Shown here piece after piece: positions 42,480 to 53,879 of a stretch of DNA of 64,000 nt; position 1 is the first letter of the stretch, and each line of letters starts with the position of its first letter. The position numbers and the translations under genes are program-made. Origin of the DNA: [Pseudomonas] carboxydohydrogena (GTDB lineage: Bacteria; Pseudomonadota; Alphaproteobacteria; Rhizobiales; Xanthobacteraceae). The notes beneath the pieces were generated by a model. That model was not told the DNA's origin. It worked only from the letters and a program-made list of their open reading frames with translations, and made no database searches. The DNA lies in the NCBI RefSeq assembly GCF_029030725.1, contig NZ_CP113162.1, forward strand, positions 2,230,501 to 2,294,500, written 5' to 3'.

Positions 42480-44960
42480 CTAGAACTTTGCCTGCGCGGT
42501 AATGTACGCAGCCCGGCCCGGCGCCACCGCTACGAACGGCGCCGCGCTTTGATAAAGCGTGTCGTAATACAGCTTGTTGAAGATGTTGTTCACGGCAACC
42601 TTCATCGTCAGGTTCTTGGTGACCTTGTGCTCGAGGAACGCATCGAAGCGCCAATAGCTCGGCAGCGACGTGCCCTGGTTCGCGGCGAGCAACGTGCCGC
42701 CATAGATCTTCGAGCGGTACGTCGCCTGCCCGCCGACTTCCCAATCCGGCATGAACTTGTACTTGGTCAGCACGTTGAACGACTGATGCGCGACGTTGGC
42801 GAGTTTCAGGCCGACGTTGCTCGTATAGCCAACCGTCGTGGGAGGCGCGACATTGGATTTCGTGATCTTGGAGTCCATTAAAACAAGACCGCCGAAAATG
42901 CTCCACTTGTCCGTGATCTTGCCAGCAGCCTCAAGATCGATACCCTGGATGCGATAAGCCGCACCAGCAACAATCGTGTTCGGAACACCGCCAACCGTAC
43001 CTACTTCACGCGCATTGTCTTTTTCGGTCTGGAACAATGCGGCGGTCAGCAGCAGGCGGCGCTCAAACAGCTCCCACTTGGTGCCCACTTCGGCAGCCTT
43101 GTTGCGCTCGGGACCGAAAGCGGCGCCAAGGTTGGTAAAATCCGGGCCGCCGTAGGATGCACTGCTTGCATCCAGTTCCGCGCCAATCGGGTTGGATGAT
43201 GTCGCATAGGCCGCATAGAGGCTGACATATGGCAGCGGCTTGATGACCGCGCCCGCGTTCCAGTTGACGAGGCCGCTGTCGAGCGCGCTGTGCGACAGGT
43301 TCGCGTAGTTGGTGGCGGAGTAATCGTAATTGTCGTATCGGATGCCGCCGTTGAGAATGAGGAAATCATTATAGTTCGCGGTATCGATGGCATACACGCT
43401 CTTGGTATCGACGGTCGCAACCAACGGCGTCCCGAGCAGCGATGCACCTCCGAACGGAAGATAGGTTACGCTGGAGGGATCCAAATACGACACGATTGGC
43501 GCGCTGGCGCTGGGCATGCCGCTGCCGTTCGCCTCCGAATAGAGGCCGCTATACTTGTCGATGGAGACCTTCTCGCGAGAGAACTCGGTGCCCGCGACCA
43601 GCGTGTGCTTGAATACGCCTGTATCGAACTTCGCAGTCAAATCGCTCTGATTGGCCAGCACATCCGCGACCTGGTAACGGCTCTGCGCGTTGAGCTGGGT
43701 GCAGTAAGGCTGATTGCTCACAATCTGACAGAACGGCGTTACGTTTGACGTGAAACTCCTGGGCGCTTCCGCAATCGTACCGATGTAATTCAGCAGCGAG
43801 CGTTCCGCGCGGAACTTGCTGTTGAAGGTGACATCTGGCGTCAATTTCACTTCGAGCTGCGCCGTGCCGATATCCTGACGGACCTTCTGGAAATCGCGGT
43901 TGACTTCGCCGTACCACGTATCGCGCGGCACGCCGCTCTCGGTGACCGGACGGTTGTTGACACGATCCCACGGCACGCCGAAATCGGGAGTGCCGCGCAG
44001 GTCGGTATGAATGTAGTTGGCGAGAACTTTGACACTGTCGGTCGGGGTCCACTTCACCGCAGCAAAGCCGCCGTAACGCTCGTCGGTCGCGAAATTACGG
44101 CCCGCGATGCCGGCATCCTGCGCCACGCCACCCGCACGGATCGACAGCGTCGGGCTTATGACCTGATTGACGTCGAGCGTGAAACGCTTGGTGCGGTCGG
44201 TGCCGAACTCGCTGCTTGCATTGTAGAAATTCTTGTCGCCCGCCTGTTTGGTGACGATGTTGATCGCGCCGCCGGCGGTGCCACGGCCGGCATAGCTCGA
44301 GGCCGGCCCACGCAGGATCTCGACCTGCTCGGTGAAGAAGTTTTCGCGAATGCTGACGGCCGGATCGCGGATGCCGTCGAGGAAGATGTCGTTACGCGCA
44401 TCGAAGCCGCGGATGAAGAAACGGTCGCCGAACGCGTTGCCGCCCTCGCCGGACCCCAGCGTCACGCCGGCGGTGCTGCGGCCGATCTCGCGCAGCGAGG
44501 TCGCGTTCTTGTCCTCAAGCACATCCTTGGTGAGAACCGTGATCGTCTTCGGCTGATTGGCGATCGGCTCGCTGAATTTGTTCGATTGCAGCCGCGTCGC
44601 CTGATAAGGCGCCGCCGCGTTCGCGTAAGGATCGGCATCCGGCGGGGTCAGTTGGCCTGCGTTGGGATAAGGCACGGGCTTGGCCGCTTGCTGGCGCTTG
44701 GCTGCCCGACGCAAGGCGGCAGTGGCGCGCTTCTGATCGCGGGATGGCTTGGTGGTAGCGCGGTGGTGGGCAGGAGCATAGACCGTCACCGGCGGCAACT
44801 CGGGAGCAGCCTGCTGGGCCTCCGCGCCCGAAACCGACGCGACCGCAATCAGGCCCGCGATCGAGGTAACTTTTCGGGCGGAAACGCCCCCGTTTTTATC
44901 CTGATCGGTGTGTGAAACAGCCCATGTCCGCAGCGAACGCGGCGCCTTCAATCCCTGCAT
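42480..44960 (-). CDS. TonB-dependent siderophore receptor (Fiu/catecholate type)
   Basis: An 826-residue outer-membrane receptor. It has an extended signal peptide (hydrophobic [16 protein letters not shown] at about 32-47), a linker rich in Lys/Arg/Ala, a plug domain (about 125-235, with [16 protein letters not shown] and [19 protein letters not shown]) and a 22-strand barrel ending in Phe (ITAQAKF). The plug motifs are nearest to Fiu/FhuE-like ferric siderophore receptors, and the downstream piuC supports catecholate-type siderophore uptake. It heads the block with piuC, exbB, exbD and tonB. A candidate iron-responsive box lies upstream. Confidence 0.93.
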   Translation of the reverse strand: MQGLKAPRSLRTWAVSHTDQDKNGGVSARKVTSIAGLIAVASVSGAEAQQAAPELPPVTVYAPAHHRATTKPSRDQKRATAALRRAAKRQQAAKPVPYPNAGQLTPPDADPYANAAAPYQATRLQSNKFSEPIANQPKTITVLTKDVLEDKNATSLREIGRSTAGVTLGSGEGGNAFGDRFFIRGFDARNDIFLDGIRDPAVSIRENFFTEQVEILRGPASSYAGRGTAGGAINIVTKQAGDKNFYNASSEFGTDRTKRFTLDVNQVISPTLSIRAGGVAQDAGIAGRNFATDERYGGFAAVKWTPTDSVKVLANYIHTDLRGTPDFGVPWDRVNNRPVTESGVPRDTWYGEVNRDFQKVRQDIGTAQLEVKLTPDVTFNSKFRAERSLLNYIGTIAEAPRSFTSNVTPFCQIVSNQPYCTQLNAQSRYQVADVLANQSDLTAKFDTGVFKHTLVAGTEFSREKVSIDKYSGLYSEANGSGMPSASAPIVSYLDPSSVTYLPFGGASLLGTPLVATVDTKSVYAIDTANYNDFLILNGGIRYDNYDYSATNYANLSHSALDSGLVNWNAGAVIKPLPYVSLYAAYATSSNPIGAELDASSASYGGPDFTNLGAAFGPERNKAAEVGTKWELFERRLLLTAALFQTEKDNAREVGTVGGVPNTIVAGAAYRIQGIDLEAAGKITDKWSIFGGLVLMDSKITKSNVAPPTTVGYTSNVGLKLANVAHQSFNVLTKYKFMPDWEVGGQATYRSKIYGGTLLAANQGTSLPSYWRFDAFLEHKVTKNLTMKVAVNNIFNKLYYDTLYQSAAPFVAVAPGRAAYITAQAKF

Positions 44961-45090
44961 TTCCCCAGTCCCCAGTTATGCTTAAAGTAGCGACGCTTTG
45001 CCATATGCGACAAATCGTCCTTGGGGTGCTGATAAAAGGATGGAACTGCACAATCAAACTTTATCCGCCGGTCCACTTTTGAATCGCTCA

Positions 45091-45127
45091 AATATGCACG
45101 CGGCGTACATATTATAATTATTCTAAA
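45091..45127 (-). promoter_or_regulatory. Candidate Irr/iron box upstream of the siderophore receptor
   Basis: TTATAATTATTCTAAA (45112-45127) resembles the iron control element bound by Irr in Bradyrhizobium relatives, in which TTCTAAA-type arms face each other. An inverted repeat AATATG (45091-45096) with CATATT (45108-45113) overlaps it. Both lie about 130-170 bases upstream of the receptor ATG, in an AT-rich stretch. The match to the consensus is from memory. Confidence 0.5.
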
Positions 45128-45149
45128 CTATGAATTTCAGGCAGATGCC

Positions 45150-45404
45150 TCACTGATCATCCGCGTTTTCCGGACTCGGCGGCTTCATCAGGGAAAACAT
45201 CTCATCGATCATCTGCTGCGCGACCAGCCGCACCGAGTCCGCGTTCGGCGTGCCCGCGATATTGATGCCGCGCACGACGGCACGAATTTCGTCACGGAAG
45301 TCTGTGAGAAAACGCAGCGGATCGCGTTGCTCGTTAGCGACGCGCGCGATCAGTCCCGTAATCAGAATCTGACACCCGATCATCCGGCCATTAAGCTCTT
45401 CCAT
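45150..45404 (-). CDS. Small hypothetical protein
   Basis: An 84-residue protein, mostly helical, starting MEELNGRMIGCQILITGL and continuing with a charged segment (RFLTDFRDEIRAVVRG). The ATG at 45404 has GGAG six bases upstream. I do not recognise the family; similar short cytoplasmic proteins of unknown role occur in related bacteria. It lies between the receptor promoter and the divergent biotin operon. Confidence 0.65.
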   Translation of the reverse strand: MEELNGRMIGCQILITGLIARVANEQRDPLRFLTDFRDEIRAVVRGINIAGTPNADSVRLVAQQMIDEMFSLMKPPSPENADDQ

Positions 45405-45540
45405 GGGACACTCCATCGCTTGCTGAAAACAGGCGTGATCTAGACAAAACCGAAAGTGATGTCGCGTGGAATCTGCACCGGTGACGCTCTTCATCCGGCA
45501 TGTTAAATTCGCCTGGAATTGCTCCAATGTCCGGTGATTT

Positions 45541-46704
45541 TTGGCCGCGCACCTGTCCCTGAATACAGAACCTGCTGACGATCGCTATGCGGGCGCACTC
45601 GCCGCGTTGGCGCGCGATGGGCGGCTGCGCAGCCTGCATCCGCGTCAGGGCATCGACTTCGTCTCCAACGACTATCTGGCGCTCGCGGAATCTCCTCGCC
45701 TGCGCAACGCCGTGATTGCGGCGATCGAAGCCGGCACGCCGATCGGCGCGGGCGGCTCGCGGCTCCTGCGCGGCAATTGCGCCGAACACGAACAGCTTGA
45801 AGCCGATGCCGCGGTTTTCTTCAAAACCGAGAGCGCGCTGTATTTCGGCGCAGGCTACAGCGCGAACTTCGCCGCACTCAGCACCCTGCCCCAGCGCGGC
45901 GACCTGATCGTGATGGATGCGCTCTCTCACGCGAGCATGCGCGAGGGTATCAACGCCAGCCGCGCGGAGAATGTTGAGACACCCCACAACGACAGCAATG
46001 CCGTGGCGGATGCGATCCGCGCATGGCGAACCAAAGGCGGCAAGGGACGTCCATGGATCGCGGTGGAAAGCATCTACTCGATGGACGGCGACACCGCACC
46101 ACTCGCAGAACTGATGCAGATCGCCGACCGCAACGATGGCTTCCTCTATATCGACGAAGCGCATGCGACCGGCGTGTTCGGGCCTGATGGGCGCGGTCTG
46201 TCCGCCGCCTATGAAGGCCGCGCCAACGTGGTCGCGGTCCACACCTGCGGCAAGGCGCTCGGCGCATCCGGCGCGCTGGTGTTGACGACGAAGCTGCTGC
46301 GCGATTTTCTCGTCAATCGCAGCCGGCCCTTCATCTTCGCCACCGCGCCCTCGCCGCTGATGGCGGTCGCGGTCGGAGAGGCATTGAAAATCTTGCGCGA
46401 GGAGCCCGAGCGGAGACAACGGCTGCACGATCTCATCGCTTTCGCCGGAGATAAGATCCGCGCGCAAGGTTGGACGCCCTCCGGTTCGCAGATCATTCCC
46501 TACATCGTCGGGCATAATGAGCGCACCATGACGCTCGCGGCGGCCTTGCAGCGGCGCGGCTTCGACATTCGCGGCATCCGTCCGCCGACCGTGCCCGCGG
46601 GCACCGCGCGGCTGCGTATCTCGCTCACGCTGAACGTGACCGGCGCCGATGTCGAATCCATGCTTGCGGCGCTCCAAGAAGAAGCGCAGACACTCAAGGC
46701 ATGA
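45541..46704 (+). CDS. bioF: 8-amino-7-oxononanoate synthase BioF
   Basis: BioF condenses pimeloyl-ACP/CoA with alanine in the first committed step of biotin synthesis. The 387-residue alpha-oxoamine synthase has Lys238 (PLP) in [11 protein letters not shown], plus [20 protein letters not shown] and YIDEAHATG. The start must be TTG 45541, because a TGA stop lies two codons upstream in frame and no ATG follows until well inside the enzyme; GGTGA precedes it. First gene of bioF-bioD-bioA. Confidence 0.95.
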   Translation: MAAHLSLNTEPADDRYAGALAALARDGRLRSLHPRQGIDFVSNDYLALAESPRLRNAVIAAIEAGTPIGAGGSRLLRGNCAEHEQLEADAAVFFKTESALYFGAGYSANFAALSTLPQRGDLIVMDALSHASMREGINASRAENVETPHNDSNAVADAIRAWRTKGGKGRPWIAVESIYSMDGDTAPLAELMQIADRNDGFLYIDEAHATGVFGPDGRGLSAAYEGRANVVAVHTCGKALGASGALVLTTKLLRDFLVNRSRPFIFATAPSPLMAVAVGEALKILREEPERRQRLHDLIAFAGDKIRAQGWTPSGSQIIPYIVGHNERTMTLAAALQRRGFDIRGIRPPTVPAGTARLRISLTLNVTGADVESMLAALQEEAQTLKA

Positions 46705-47333
46705 CCACGCGCCTGATCGTCAGCGGCACCGATACCGATGTCGGCAAAACTGTTTTTTCTGCGGCCCTCGCGGATGCGCTCGGCGCCGATTACTGGAAGC
46801 CGATCCAGGCAGGCCACGAGGATGGCACCGACGCGCGCCGCGTGGCCGAACTTGGCGGCCTTACTCCCGACCGCATCCTGCCCGAGAGGCATGTTCTCAA
46901 CACCCCTGCCTCACCGCATCACGCGGCACGGATCGATGGTCTGACGATTGACGAACGCGCGCTGCTTCCACCGCCGCCGAGCGCGCGGCCGCTGGTGATC
47001 GAAGGCGCGGGCGGCCTGATGGTCCCGGTCAACGACGATACACTCTTTATCGATATCTTCGCGCGCTGGCGGCTGCCGCTGGTGTTGTGTGCGCGCACCG
47101 CGCTCGGCACCATCAATCACTCGCTGCTGTCCATAGAGGCCGTAAAGCGCCGCGACATTCCGCTGATCGGCATCGCCTTCATCGGCGACGAACAGGCCGA
47201 GAGCGAGCGCATCATCTGCAAACTCGGCGGCGTCCGCCGTCTGGGCCGCCTGCCTTATCTCACGCCGCTCACGCATGACAGCCTGCGCCGCGCATTCGCC
47301 ACCTCCTTCAACCTCGCTGACTTCGCCGCATGA
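46701..47333 (+). CDS. bioD: ATP-dependent dethiobiotin synthetase BioD
   Basis: BioD closes the ureido ring of dethiobiotin from diaminopelargonic acid, CO2 and ATP. The 210-residue protein starts with the P-loop GTDTDVGKT (residues 9-17) and has the KPIQAG substrate segment and EGAGGLMVP. Its ATG overlaps the bioF stop by four bases, and its own stop overlaps the bioA start in the same way. Confidence 0.96.
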   Translation: MTTRLIVSGTDTDVGKTVFSAALADALGADYWKPIQAGHEDGTDARRVAELGGLTPDRILPERHVLNTPASPHHAARIDGLTIDERALLPPPPSARPLVIEGAGGLMVPVNDDTLFIDIFARWRLPLVLCARTALGTINHSLLSIEAVKRRDIPLIGIAFIGDEQAESERIICKLGGVRRLGRLPYLTPLTHDSLRRAFATSFNLADFAA

Positions 47334-48592
47334 CATCGCCGACGACATCTCCGGTCTGGCATCCGTTCACGCAGCACGCGCTGTACGAGGATTTCCCGAC
47401 CATCGTGCGGGCCGAGGGCGCACATCTGCACACCGACGATGGCCGTCGCATTCTGGATGCGATCGCCTCATGGTGGGTGGTGACGCACGGCCACTGTCAT
47501 CCGGATATCGTGCACGCGATCCAGACCGAAGCAGCCCGGCTCAACCAGATCATCTTTGCGGGGCAAACCCATCCGCCTGCCGAACAGGTTGCGGAGCGGC
47601 TGATCAAGCTCGCCCCCAAAGGGCTGTCGCACGTCTTTTATTCCGACAGCGGCTCGACCAGCGTCGAGGTCGCGCTGAAGATGGCGCTCGGCTACTGGCG
47701 CAACATCGGCGCGCCGCGCGAACGCATCGTGGTGATGGAACACTCCTATCACGGCGACACTGTCGGCACGATGTCGGTCGGCGCGCGCGGCGTGTTCAAC
47801 GCCCCCTATGAACCGCTGCTGTTCGCCGTCGACTGCATCCCGTTTCCGGCAGCAGCCAACGAGCAGAACACACTCGACGCACTGGAGCGCGCCTGCCGCG
47901 ACAAGCCCGCCGCCTTCATCGTCGAGCCGCTGATCCTCGGCGCGGGCGGCATGCTGATGTATTCGCCGCAAATCCTGAAAGAGATGCGGCGCATCTGCAT
48001 GGAAAACGATGTCCTGTTCATCGCCGACGAGGTGATGACCGGCTGGGGCCGCACCGGCACGCTGTTCGCCTGCGAACAGGCGGACGTGTCACCCGACATC
48101 GTCTGCTATTCTAAGGGCATCACCGGCGGAGCGCTACCGCTCGCGGCGACATTGTGTACACCCGAGATTTTCGAGGCGCATTATTCCACGGACCGGGCGA
48201 AAACTTTCTTCCACTCCAGTTCCTACACCGCGAACCCGATCGCCTGCGCGGCCGCGCTCGCCAATCTGAAACTGTGGGACGATCCGCAAACCCGCGAGCG
48301 CGTCGCGTCGCTTAGCGCCATGCAGGAGCGCGCGCTCGCGCCGTTCCGTAACGATTCCCGTTTCGAGAACGTCCGCCGCTGCGGCACCATCACCGCGATG
48401 GATCTGAAAGTGCGGGATGCCGGTTATCTCGCGGGCATCGGACCGAAGCTGCTGGCGCACTTCAACGCGCGCGACATCCTGCTGCGCCCGCTCGGCAACA
48501 CCATCTACGTGATGCCGCCTTATTGCGTGACGTCACAGGATATCGAGCGGATTTATGGCGCGATCATGGATGCCGCAACCATCCAGCCGTGA
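47330..48592 (+). CDS. bioA: Adenosylmethionine-8-amino-7-oxononanoate aminotransferase BioA
   Basis: BioA transfers an amino group from S-adenosylmethionine to the BioF product, giving diaminopelargonic acid. The 420-residue class III aminotransferase has Lys262 (PLP) in [11 protein letters not shown], the Asp of [14 protein letters not shown], and the family start [14 protein letters not shown]. Last gene of the operon, convergent with the chemoreceptor. bioB and the pimelate genes are not here. Confidence 0.96.
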   Translation: MTSPTTSPVWHPFTQHALYEDFPTIVRAEGAHLHTDDGRRILDAIASWWVVTHGHCHPDIVHAIQTEAARLNQIIFAGQTHPPAEQVAERLIKLAPKGLSHVFYSDSGSTSVEVALKMALGYWRNIGAPRERIVVMEHSYHGDTVGTMSVGARGVFNAPYEPLLFAVDCIPFPAAANEQNTLDALERACRDKPAAFIVEPLILGAGGMLMYSPQILKEMRRICMENDVLFIADEVMTGWGRTGTLFACEQADVSPDIVCYSKGITGGALPLAATLCTPEIFEAHYSTDRAKTFFHSSSYTANPIACAAALANLKLWDDPQTRERVASLSAMQERALAPFRNDSRFENVRRCGTITAMDLKVRDAGYLAGIGPKLLAHFNARDILLRPLGNTIYVMPPYCVTSQDIERIYGAIMDAATIQP

Positions 48593-48612
48593 TCGTCCGG
48601 CCCGGACCGCCT

Positions 48613-50427
48613 TCAGGCAGCCCGTACCGTTTCCAGGAACTTGACGACCTCGGCCTTCAGCCGCCGGTTCTCGTTCGACAGCAACTGCGCCGCCGAGAGC
48701 ACCTGAGAAGAGGCCGATCCGGTATCGCCCGCGCCGCGATGGACGTCGGCGATGCTGGTGGCGACACGCGAGGTACCAGCCGCCGCCTGCTGGACGTTCA
48801 GCGCGATTTCCTGCGTCGCCGCGCCCTGCTCCTCGATGGACGCCGCGATGATGGACGCGATTTCCGACAGGCGGCTGATCGTGCCGCCGATCTCCTTGAT
48901 CGCAACCACCGACTCTTCCGTGGCCGACTGCATGGCCGCGATCTGGGTGCTGATCTCGTGCGTGGCCTTGGTCGTTTGCGCCGCCAGCGCCTTCACTTCC
49001 TGCGCGACCACCGCGAAACCCTTGCCCGCTTCGCCCGCGCGCGCAGCCTCGATGGTGGCATTGAGCGCCAGCAGGTTGGTTTGGCTCGCGATCGTCGTAA
49101 TCAGCATGGTGACGTCGCCGATGCGGTTCGCCGCCTCCGACAATTCGCTGATCCGCGTATCGGTGCGCCTGGCCTGCTCGACGGCCTCCGCCGCGATCTG
49201 GTTGGAATCCGATACCTGACGGCCGATCTCGGAGACGGACGCCGCCATCTCCTCGGTCGCGGACGCAACCGACTGGACGTTGCTGGACGTTTCTTCCGAG
49301 GCGCTGGCGACGACGGCGCTCAGTTCCTGCGTCGCCACGCTGCTCTTGGTCAGCACCATCGCCGACGATTCAAGATCGCTCGAGGCCGAACTGACATGCT
49401 CGATGATCTTGCCGACAGCGCTCTCGAAACTTTCCGCGAGCGCATGCAGCTCCGCCTTGCGGGTCGTCGCCAATTCGCGGTTCTTCGTTTCGCGCTCGAC
49501 GGCGTCCTGCTCGGCCTTGGCCACCGCCTGAACCTTGAACTCCTCCACGGCGCGAGCCATCTGGCCGACCTCGTCACCACGGTCGAGACCGGGCAACTGC
49601 ACCGATAGATCTCCGGCGGCAAGCTCATGCATCGCCTCGGTCATCACCACCACAGGCTTCGAGATTCCGCGCCCGATCAGAACCGAGAATAGCAGACCGA
49701 ACGCGGAGATGACGCCCAGCACGATCTTGAGAGTGAACTGCTGCTCTTCGAGGCGCACCTGGGAAAGGCCGACCTCCATGCTTTTGCGTGTGCTGCTCGC
49801 GCTCATCATGTCCGAGACAAGCTGCGACACCACAGTAAACTGCTTTTCCGCGTCCTTGATGAACCTCGTATCAGCGCCGGAAGCGCCCGTCTTGTCGATG
49901 ACGATTTTAGCTTTGGCTGCATAGACAGCGACGGCATCTTTCAGCTTTGTGTAGTCTTCCCGCGACAAAACCGAGCTTGGCTCATACAGACTGACCTCAA
50001 GAGCCGACAACGCATCATCGACACGCCCGAGCGAAGTCGTGGTGTCAAATACGTAGTCCGAGATGGCCTTGGCATCCGTCTCGGTCGCCGCCGTCGTCGT
50101 GAGGCGATACAGATTGGCATGAGCCGACCAGATCGTGGAGGTGAAATCGCTCATCAGTTCGGCCTGACGAACCGGGCCGGACATCAGCCCTTCCTCTGAC
50201 GACTGGTTGTGTTGGAGCGTCTTCAGCGAATACATCCCCAGCGCGACAAGAGAGATGACCAGAAAGAGCGGCGCGATCTGAACCTTCCAGGACAAACCGA
50301 TGTGCCTGACGAAGGAGAAGACGTTAAATCTCGAGGCAACTCTCGATACCCAACCGAAATACTTGGTCCAACCGAAAAGCTTCCTGGTCCAGCCGAAAAG
50401 GTTCAACTTCTTGATCCCGCCGAGCAT
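48613..50427 (-). CDS. Methyl-accepting chemotaxis protein
   Basis: A 604-residue chemoreceptor with two membrane helices (about 48-68 and 227-247), a periplasmic four-helix sensor domain between them, a HAMP domain (about 248-300) and a long signalling coiled coil with the hairpin tip [19 protein letters not shown]. The ATG at 50427 has GGGAG five bases upstream. The cytoplasmic N-terminus is unusual: [16 protein letters not shown] repeats aromatic/basic units before the first helix. It has no CheW/CheR neighbours; the ligand is unknown. Confidence 0.93.
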   Translation of the reverse strand: MLGGIKKLNLFGWTRKLFGWTKYFGWVSRVASRFNVFSFVRHIGLSWKVQIAPLFLVISLVALGMYSLKTLQHNQSSEEGLMSGPVRQAELMSDFTSTIWSAHANLYRLTTTAATETDAKAISDYVFDTTTSLGRVDDALSALEVSLYEPSSVLSREDYTKLKDAVAVYAAKAKIVIDKTGASGADTRFIKDAEKQFTVVSQLVSDMMSASSTRKSMEVGLSQVRLEEQQFTLKIVLGVISAFGLLFSVLIGRGISKPVVVMTEAMHELAAGDLSVQLPGLDRGDEVGQMARAVEEFKVQAVAKAEQDAVERETKNRELATTRKAELHALAESFESAVGKIIEHVSSASSDLESSAMVLTKSSVATQELSAVVASASEETSSNVQSVASATEEMAASVSEIGRQVSDSNQIAAEAVEQARRTDTRISELSEAANRIGDVTMLITTIASQTNLLALNATIEAARAGEAGKGFAVVAQEVKALAAQTTKATHEISTQIAAMQSATEESVVAIKEIGGTISRLSEIASIIAASIEEQGAATQEIALNVQQAAAGTSRVATSIADVHRGAGDTGSASSQVLSAAQLLSNENRRLKAEVVKFLETVRAA

Positions 50428-50731
50428 GTCAGCTCCCTCAAACACGAGTCATCAAAATTATCGGACATAGAGCCAGTTGCTTGCAGGTGCCCCTCGCACA
50501 GCGCTGCTATTGATGCTCTTGCCCCCGGATTTCGCGCATCCCCATGCTGGCAAGCGGCCAGCAAAATTCGCAAAGACAGAAATGACACAAAATGAAGAAC
50601 GGGACGTTAAAATGTTACCATCTTAACGCCCCGCCTGAATCAAAATACGCCTGTAATTACTGGATTTCTTTACTATCGGCCATTGAACGAGGACAGACCG
50701 CCGCACTGAAAACCGCGGCGGCCCGCTCGCG
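50428..50731. other. Intergenic region, no gene seen
   Basis: A 304-base stretch between the chemoreceptor and the short-chain dehydrogenase. It is AT-richer in its middle part and should hold the chemoreceptor promoter. I see no convincing open frame, RNA gene or strong hairpin. Confidence 0.5.
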
Positions 50732-51562
50732 TCAGGAATCGAAATTCGTGCCGCTCGAGACCGGCGCCCATTTCATGATCTCGGCCTGAAGCGCGCCGAG
50801 CTTGGCGCCGACAAAGTTGAGCGCATCGTGCCCCAACAGCAAATGCAGCGGCGGCTCCTCCGCTTCCACCGCCATGATGATGGCCTGCGCCGCCTTGCGC
50901 GGATCGCCCGCCTGACGGCCATTCCTCTGGGCCAGAGAGGTGCGGAAAGCTCCGGCCGATTCCGCGTAGTCGGCGATCTGCTCCGGCGCGTGGGCCATCG
51001 AGCGGCCGGCCCAGTCGGTGCGGAAAGAGCCGGGCTCGACGATCGTGATCTTGATGCCGAGATGTTTGACCTCCTTGGCCAGCGACTCCGATATGCCTTC
51101 GAGGGCATACTTGCTTCCGTTGTAAATTCCGACACCCGGAAACGCCGCCAGCCCGCCCATCGAGGTGATGTTGACGATATGCCCTGCCCGGCGCTTGCGC
51201 ATGAACGGCAATGCCGCCTTCATCACCGCAACCGGTCCGAACACGTTGACCTCGAATTGCCGCCGCACTTCATCAAGCGGCGCCTCCTCGATCGCGCCCT
51301 CGAAACCGTAGCCTGCATTGTTGACCAGAACCGCGATCGGCCCAACCTTGCTCTCGACCTCGGCGATACCCCGCCGCACGGCGTTCTCGTCGGTGACATC
51401 CATCAGCACCGCAACGGCGCGCCCCGGTGAGAGTTTTTCGAAGGCAGCCTTGTCATTTTCGTTTCGCACCGATCCCGCGACGGTGTGATCGTTTTGCAAA
51501 AGAACTTCCGCCAGAGCCCGGCCGAAACCGCTGCTCACGCCCGTAATGAACCAGATCGACAT
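50732..51562 (-). CDS. Short-chain dehydrogenase/reductase
   Basis: A classical SDR of 276 residues. The cofactor site is TGVSSGFGRALAE (about 7-19), the NNAGYG motif is present, and the active site is Ser in ITSMGG with Tyr-x-x-x-Lys in YNGSK. The aspartate-poor first loop (GSVRNENDK) points to NADP. The substrate is not predictable. GGAAAAAC precedes the ATG. It diverges from the aldo/keto reductase at 51828. Confidence 0.9.
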   Translation of the reverse strand: MSIWFITGVSSGFGRALAEVLLQNDHTVAGSVRNENDKAAFEKLSPGRAVAVLMDVTDENAVRRGIAEVESKVGPIAVLVNNAGYGFEGAIEEAPLDEVRRQFEVNVFGPVAVMKAALPFMRKRRAGHIVNITSMGGLAAFPGVGIYNGSKYALEGISESLAKEVKHLGIKITIVEPGSFRTDWAGRSMAHAPEQIADYAESAGAFRTSLAQRNGRQAGDPRKAAQAIIMAVEAEEPPLHLLLGHDALNFVGAKLGALQAEIMKWAPVSSGTNFDS

Positions 51563-51827
51563 TGTTTTTCCTTCAATGACGGCGGCAAAGCCGCCGCACA
51601 GAATTCATGCGATCCATAAATCGGAACGGCTTGCGGAAAATTCAACGGGTAGGCGCGATTTTGATTTTTTCAGAATGCGCAATCCGCTTCACAATCACGA
51701 GAAGCCTCGCATAACGACAATCGTCACAGAAGATTTTGCGCATTTTCTCTCGGCCGATATGCTTTAATGACGTTGCGGCTTCGGCCGCCTTTTTCATTTT
51801 TCGGAACGACGATACGCGAGGCTATCC

Positions 51828-52808
51828 ATGGAATACGTCAAGTTCGGCAAAACCGGTCTGAAGGTATCGCGCCTGTGGCTCGGCTGCATGACCTACGGCA
51901 CGCCGGATCGCGGCAAGCATCCATGGACCATGCCGGAGGACGCCAGCCGTCCGCTCATCAGGCAGGCGCTCGAACTCGGCATCAATGTGCTCGACACCGC
52001 CAATTCCTATTCGGACGGCACGTCCGAGGAAATCGTCGGCTGCGCGGTCAAGGATTTCGCGAGACGCGACGAGGTGGTGATCGCCACCAAGGTCTGTCTG
52101 CATATGCGCGACGAGCCGAACGGCGCGGGCCTTTCCCGCAAGGCCGTCTTTACGGAAATCGACAACAGCCTGCGCCGGCTCGGCACCGATTATGTCGACA
52201 TCTACCAGATCCACCGCTGGGACTACGACACGCCGATCGAGGAAACGCTGGAAGCGCTGAACGATCTCGTCCGCATGGGCAAGGTTCGCTACATCGGGGC
52301 GTCCTCGATGCACGCATGGCAATTCACCAAGGCGATCTACACCTCGCGCCTGCATGGCTGGAGCGAGTTCGTCAGCATGCAGGACCACATCAATCTCCTG
52401 CACCGGGAGGAAGAACGCGAGATGCTGCCGCTGTGCATGGATCAGGGCATAGCGGTGGTGCCGTGGAGCCCGCTCGCGCGCGGCCGCCTGACCCGCGACT
52501 GGGACGATATCAGTGAACGCTCGAAGACCGACGCCTTCGGCAGCACGCTGTACACGCAGGCTGTCGATGCCGACAGGAAAATCGTGGAGGAAGTCGCGCG
52601 CATCGCCAAGGCGCGCGGCGTGCCCCGCGCGCAGGTCGCGCTGGCATGGGTTGCGCAGAAACGCGGCGTGACCGCGCCGATCATCGGCGCGTCAAAACCG
52701 CAGCATCTGACGGATGCGGTTGCCGCGCTGTCGCTGCACCTGACCGAAGATGAGATCAAGGCGCTGGAAGCACCTTACGTGCCGCACCGCATCGCGGGTT
52801 ATCAATAG
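51828..52808 (+). CDS. Aldo/keto reductase (YghZ/Tas-like group)
   Basis: A 326-residue aldo/keto reductase. The tetrad is visible: Asp and Tyr in LDTANSYSDGTSEE, Lys in IATKVCL, and His in YQIHRWD. Length and the IVGCAVKDF and GASKPQHLTDAV blocks place it with the longer bacterial group that includes YghZ and Tas, which reduce small aldehydes and ketones with NADPH. Monocistronic as far as can be seen. Confidence 0.9.
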   Translation: MEYVKFGKTGLKVSRLWLGCMTYGTPDRGKHPWTMPEDASRPLIRQALELGINVLDTANSYSDGTSEEIVGCAVKDFARRDEVVIATKVCLHMRDEPNGAGLSRKAVFTEIDNSLRRLGTDYVDIYQIHRWDYDTPIEETLEALNDLVRMGKVRYIGASSMHAWQFTKAIYTSRLHGWSEFVSMQDHINLLHREEEREMLPLCMDQGIAVVPWSPLARGRLTRDWDDISERSKTDAFGSTLYTQAVDADRKIVEEVARIAKARGVPRAQVALAWVAQKRGVTAPIIGASKPQHLTDAVAALSLHLTEDEIKALEAPYVPHRIAGYQ

Positions 52809-52884
52809 CCTTTCACGTCAAACAGGCAGACGAACAACAAACGGCGCAAGGCGGCGCGGCGAACGGTAAGCCCGCGAAAATCCA

Positions 52885-53799
52885 TCAGCGCGGCATCTTC
52901 GCCCGCCTCGGTGGCTTTTGCTGAATCTGCCTCCACAGCGCTTCGGCCGCGGGAGACAACCGGGCATCGTTCAGACAGGCCAGCCCAATGCGCCGGGTGA
53001 CGGCTGGCTTGAGACCACGGAAGACGATTCCCTCATACCGGCCCGGAATCGCGAGCGATGCGACCAGCGAAACACCCTGCCCTCTGGCGACAAATTCGAA
53101 GATCGACGTCAACTGCGACAATTCGTGAGTGACTTTCGGCTGTAATCCCGCTTTCGCGAAAGTGCGCGACACCAACCCGCCGGAACCCGCGTAGGTCAGG
53201 ATGAATGGATAGCGCACCAGATCGCGCAAGCCCACGGTTTCACAGGCCGCGAGATCGTGCCCGGCAGGCAACACGGCAACAAGCTGATCCGTGGCCAGCA
53301 ATTGCGTATCGAACCTGTCATTCGGCAGCGTGATGATTCCAATCTCGATTTTGCGGTCGAGGAGCGCCTGCTCGATCTCGAGATCGGTTCGCTCGATGAC
53401 CTGAACTTCGATCCCGGGATAGCGCTTGCGAAACGTATCCAATATCGGAGGCAACAGTTTCAGCGATGCCGTGAGGCCAAACGAACCAAGCCGCAAGGTG
53501 CCGGTTTCAAGCCTCGCTCCGCTTCGGGCAGCCGCTTGAACCAGATGCAGCGCGCTGAACACATCGCGGACATGGGGAAGCACCTGCCTGCCCGTGAAGG
53601 TCAGCTCGACGGCCGGCGCGTTGCGATCAATGAGCTGGACGCCAAGATTCGATTCAAGAGACCGGAGCGCGTGGCTGGTTGCCGAGGCCGTCATGCCCAA
53701 GGTGCGGCCGGCGCTCGAAATGCCATCCGCCTTTTCAAGCGCCAGCAGCAATTCCAACTGCTTCAGGGTCGGAGCACTTTTACGTTGCCGCTGCGCCAT
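52885..53799 (-). CDS. LysR family transcriptional regulator
   Basis: A 304-residue LysR-type regulator. The N-terminal helix-turn-helix (about 13-70) contains LGMTASATSHALRSLESNLGVQLIDR, shown here in pieces, and the effector domain (about 95-295) begins GTLRLGSFG. It is divergent from the FAD/NAD(P)-binding protein gene with 80 bases between them. That gap holds TCAATTGTTGA, a small dyad of the T-N11-A kind where an LTTR would bind, so it probably controls its neighbour. Confidence 0.9.
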   Translation of the reverse strand: MAQRQRKSAPTLKQLELLLALEKADGISSAGRTLGMTASATSHALRSLESNLGVQLIDRNAPAVELTFTGRQVLPHVRDVFSALHLVQAAARSGARLETGTLRLGSFGLTASLKLLPPILDTFRKRYPGIEVQVIERTDLEIEQALLDRKIEIGIITLPNDRFDTQLLATDQLVAVLPAGHDLAACETVGLRDLVRYPFILTYAGSGGLVSRTFAKAGLQPKVTHELSQLTSIFEFVARGQGVSLVASLAIPGRYEGIVFRGLKPAVTRRIGLACLNDARLSPAAEALWRQIQQKPPRRAKMPR

Positions 53800-53879
53800 T
53801 GAATTTCACTTCAATTGTTGATGAGATAGTTGAGTCATATATTCCATTGAGATTTTGGTCAATGAACTGAGTTCGTGAA

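Noticed and set aside
42385-42906. N-terminal extension of piuC to give a 403-residue protein
   Set aside because: The added part overlaps the receptor gene and is not protein-like; ATG 42384 gives the family length.
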